DNA from: Bryobacteraceae bacterium | GTDB taxonomy: Bacteria > Acidobacteriota > Terriglobia > Bryobacterales > Bryobacteraceae | Direction: 5' to 3' | Length of the DNA stretch: 33,258 nucleotides | Assembly (NCBI GenBank): GCA_030041985.1 | Contig: JASIAM010000227.1 | Span: 1 to 33,258, forward strand | Part shown: positions 31,941-33,258 of the stretch, piece after piece | Position numbering within the stretch: the stretch's first letter is position 1 | Layout of the letters: each line of letters starts with the position of its first letter | Translations under genes and position numbers: made by a program | The notes under the pieces: generated by a model | Seen by the model: only the letters and a program-made list of their open reading frames with translations | Database searches by the model: none | Told to the model about the DNA's origin: nothing

Positions 31941-33258
31941 ATGAACACCGGCCGCTTCACAACTTGGAAATTAATGGCGGGAGTCTTTCTGTGGGCGCCG
32001 CTATTGCCGGCTCAGCCGCCCCAACGGATTGACGATGCCGCGCTGCGCAACATAGGCAAGACAGGAGAGGAGTGGCTGAGCTATGGACTCACTCCCGGGG
32101 AAACGCGATACAGCCCGCTAAAGCAGATCGACGCCAGTAACGTCAGTCGCTTGGGGTTGGCCTGGTCGTATGAAGCCGGAGCGGGCGGGGGCAACCAGGA
32201 AGGCACTCCCCTGATGTGGAATGGCACGCTCTACAACATCACCAATTGGAGCATCGTCTACGCGGTGGATGCTCGGACGGGTAGAGAAAAATGGCGCTGG
32301 GACCCGGAAGTGAACCGTACTGCCGTGCTGCCCAAGATATGCTGCGGTGTTGTGAATCGCGGCGTGGCGATCTACGATGGCAACATTATCGCCCCCGCAA
32401 TTGACGGGCGGCTGATCGCGCTCAATGCCGAAACGGGCAAGCCGGTATGGGAAACGCGCGTTGCCTATACGGCGGATAATTACACCATCACTATGGCGCC
32501 GCGGATCGCCAAGGGCAAGGTGATAATCGGTGTCGCGGGCGCGGACTTCCCGGCACGCGGCTTCTTCGAAGCGCACGATGCCCGGACGGGGCAATTCGTC
32601 TGGCGTTTTTATACGGTCCCGGGCGACCCCTCGAAGCCATTTGAGAACCAGGATATGCGCAAAGCGGCTGCTACGTGGAGTGCAGAAGGTTTGAAGATGG
32701 GTGGCGGTGGCTCGGTTTGGGATGGTATGTCCTACGATCCGGAAGCGGACTTGCTCTATGCCGGCACTGGCAACGCCGGCCCCTGGTCCGTGGCTGCGCG
32801 AAAACAGACGAAAGATCAAGATAACCTGTACGCCTGCTCGATTGTCGCCGTGCGGCCGGATACGGGCAAGCTTGTCTGGTTTTTCCAGATGGTCCCTGGC
32901 GATGACTGGGATTTCGATAGCGTGCAGCAATTGATGCTCGCGAACGTCACGATCCACGGACAGCAGCGTAAAGTGATCATGCAGGCCAATAAGAACGGCT
33001 TCTATTATGTGATTGACCGCATCACCGGAAAGTTCATTTCCGGCCAGCCGTTCGCGCGGGTCACCTGGGCGCGTGGTCTGAATGAGGAAACCGGAAGGCC
33101 GGTTGTAAATCCGGAGGCCCACTACGGCGCGCAGCCCATCACGGTCGCGCCCGGTCCGGCAGGTGCGCACAACTGGGCTCCGATGTCGTTCCATCCCGCC
33201 ACGGGTCTGGTGTACGTGCCGGCATCGATAGCCACCACCCGCAACTACTCCTACAATC
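31941..33258 (+). CDS. PQQ-dependent alcohol dehydrogenase, 5' part
   Basis: An open frame from ATG 31941 to the end of the window, 439 codons, truncated. The signal peptide is at residues 1-24 (LMAGVFLWAPLLPAQ). Family features are YSPLKQIDASNVSRLGLAWSY, adjacent Cys134-Cys135 in KICCGVVNRG (the vicinal disulfide of PQQ alcohol dehydrogenases), LLYAGTGNAGPW, and GDDWDFDSVQQLMLANVTIHG. In that last motif Asp324 fits the catalytic Asp, and Asp326 is the +2 Asp found in lanthanide-dependent enzymes, whereas calcium enzymes usually have Ala, Ser or Thr. The C-terminal heme domain, if any, lies outside the window. It follows the glucose-dehydrogenase-like gene by 11 bases and is probably cotranscribed. 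Confidence 0.9.
   Translation, partial: MNTGRFTTWKLMAGVFLWAPLLPAQPPQRIDDAALRNIGKTGEEWLSYGLTPGETRYSPLKQIDASNVSRLGLAWSYEAGAGGGNQEGTPLMWNGTLYNITNWSIVYAVDARTGREKWRWDPEVNRTAVLPKICCGVVNRGVAIYDGNIIAPAIDGRLIALNAETGKPVWETRVAYTADNYTITMAPRIAKGKVIIGVAGADFPARGFFEAHDARTGQFVWRFYTVPGDPSKPFENQDMRKAAATWSAEGLKMGGGGSVWDGMSYDPEADLLYAGTGNAGPWSVAARKQTKDQDNLYACSIVAVRPDTGKLVWFFQMVPGDDWDFDSVQQLMLANVTIHGQQRKVIMQANKNGFYYVIDRITGKFISGQPFARVTWARGLNEETGRPVVNPEAHYGAQPITVAPGPAGAHNWAPMSFHPATGLVYVPASIATTRNYSYN

Noticed and set aside
32118-33194. A 358-codon open frame on the minus strand.
   Set aside because: It lies antisense to the PQQ alcohol dehydrogenase, whose motifs and signal peptide are clear; the translation is rich in Arg and His and matches no family.
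1-33258. CRISPR arrays, tRNA or rRNA genes, insertion sequences, phage or conjugation genes.
   Set aside because: No regularly spaced repeats, no recognisable tRNA or rRNA sequence, and no transposase, integrase or phage protein was seen on either strand.

Overview
The window looks like a chromosomal segment of an Acidobacteriota bacterium, probably a Solibacter/Bryobacter-type soil organism. The evidence is two TonB-dependent receptors with an N-terminal carboxypeptidase-regulatory-like (Oar-type) domain, several PQQ dehydrogenases, a Tat-exported molybdenum hydroxylase, and secreted proteins of kinds I know mainly from that phylum. This placement is inferred from protein character only. No tRNA, rRNA, CRISPR array, insertion sequence or phage gene was recognised.

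Layout, left to right. 1-930: 3' part of a secreted protein of unknown function. 1058-3965 (minus): a U32-family peptidase/RlhA-like gene followed one base later by a NUDIX hydrolase. 4210-10643 (plus): a tightly overlapped metal-chelate uptake operon made of an outer-membrane TonB receptor, FecCD permease, ABC ATPase, periplasmic binding protein and a luciferase-like flavin monooxygenase, ending at a strong hairpin. 10685-11168 is a poorly coding gap. 11169-13845 (plus): a small cationic secreted protein, a bacterial metallothionein, a Sel1-repeat protein, and a secreted protein translationally coupled to it.

14074-19212 (plus): a compact nitrosative-stress cluster containing a Crp/Fnr-family regulator, a RIC/YtfE di-iron repair protein, an NnrS-family membrane protein, a fusion of a cytochrome-b membrane domain to a sulfite-oxidase-family molybdopterin domain, and an HPP-family membrane protein (a family that includes nitrite transporters). 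Palindromes lie in front of the regulator and in front of ric. This cluster is the best candidate for an undescribed system: regulator, NO damage repair, NO-tolerance membrane protein, a membrane-anchored Mo enzyme of unknown substrate and a possible nitrite carrier in one transcription unit.

19057-19686 (minus) is the C-terminal remnant of a TetR regulator. 19840-23697 (plus) is a large Oar-like TonB receptor with a clear sigma70-type promoter and a TTG start. 23801-23899 carries two long interleaved inverted repeats. 23923-26273 (minus) is a 2-hydroxyacid dehydrogenase followed by an MFS transporter broken at a run of seven T. 26494-26871 (plus) is a small secreted DUF6152-like protein. 26901-29755 (minus) is a two-subunit molybdenum hydroxylase (2Fe-2S subunit plus Tat-exported Mo subunit). 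Divergent from it, 29944-33258 (plus) holds two PQQ dehydrogenases, the second truncated by the window end and carrying an Asp-x-Asp motif like that of lanthanide-dependent enzymes. Together the last block suggests periplasmic oxidation of alcohols or sugars to aldehydes and acids.
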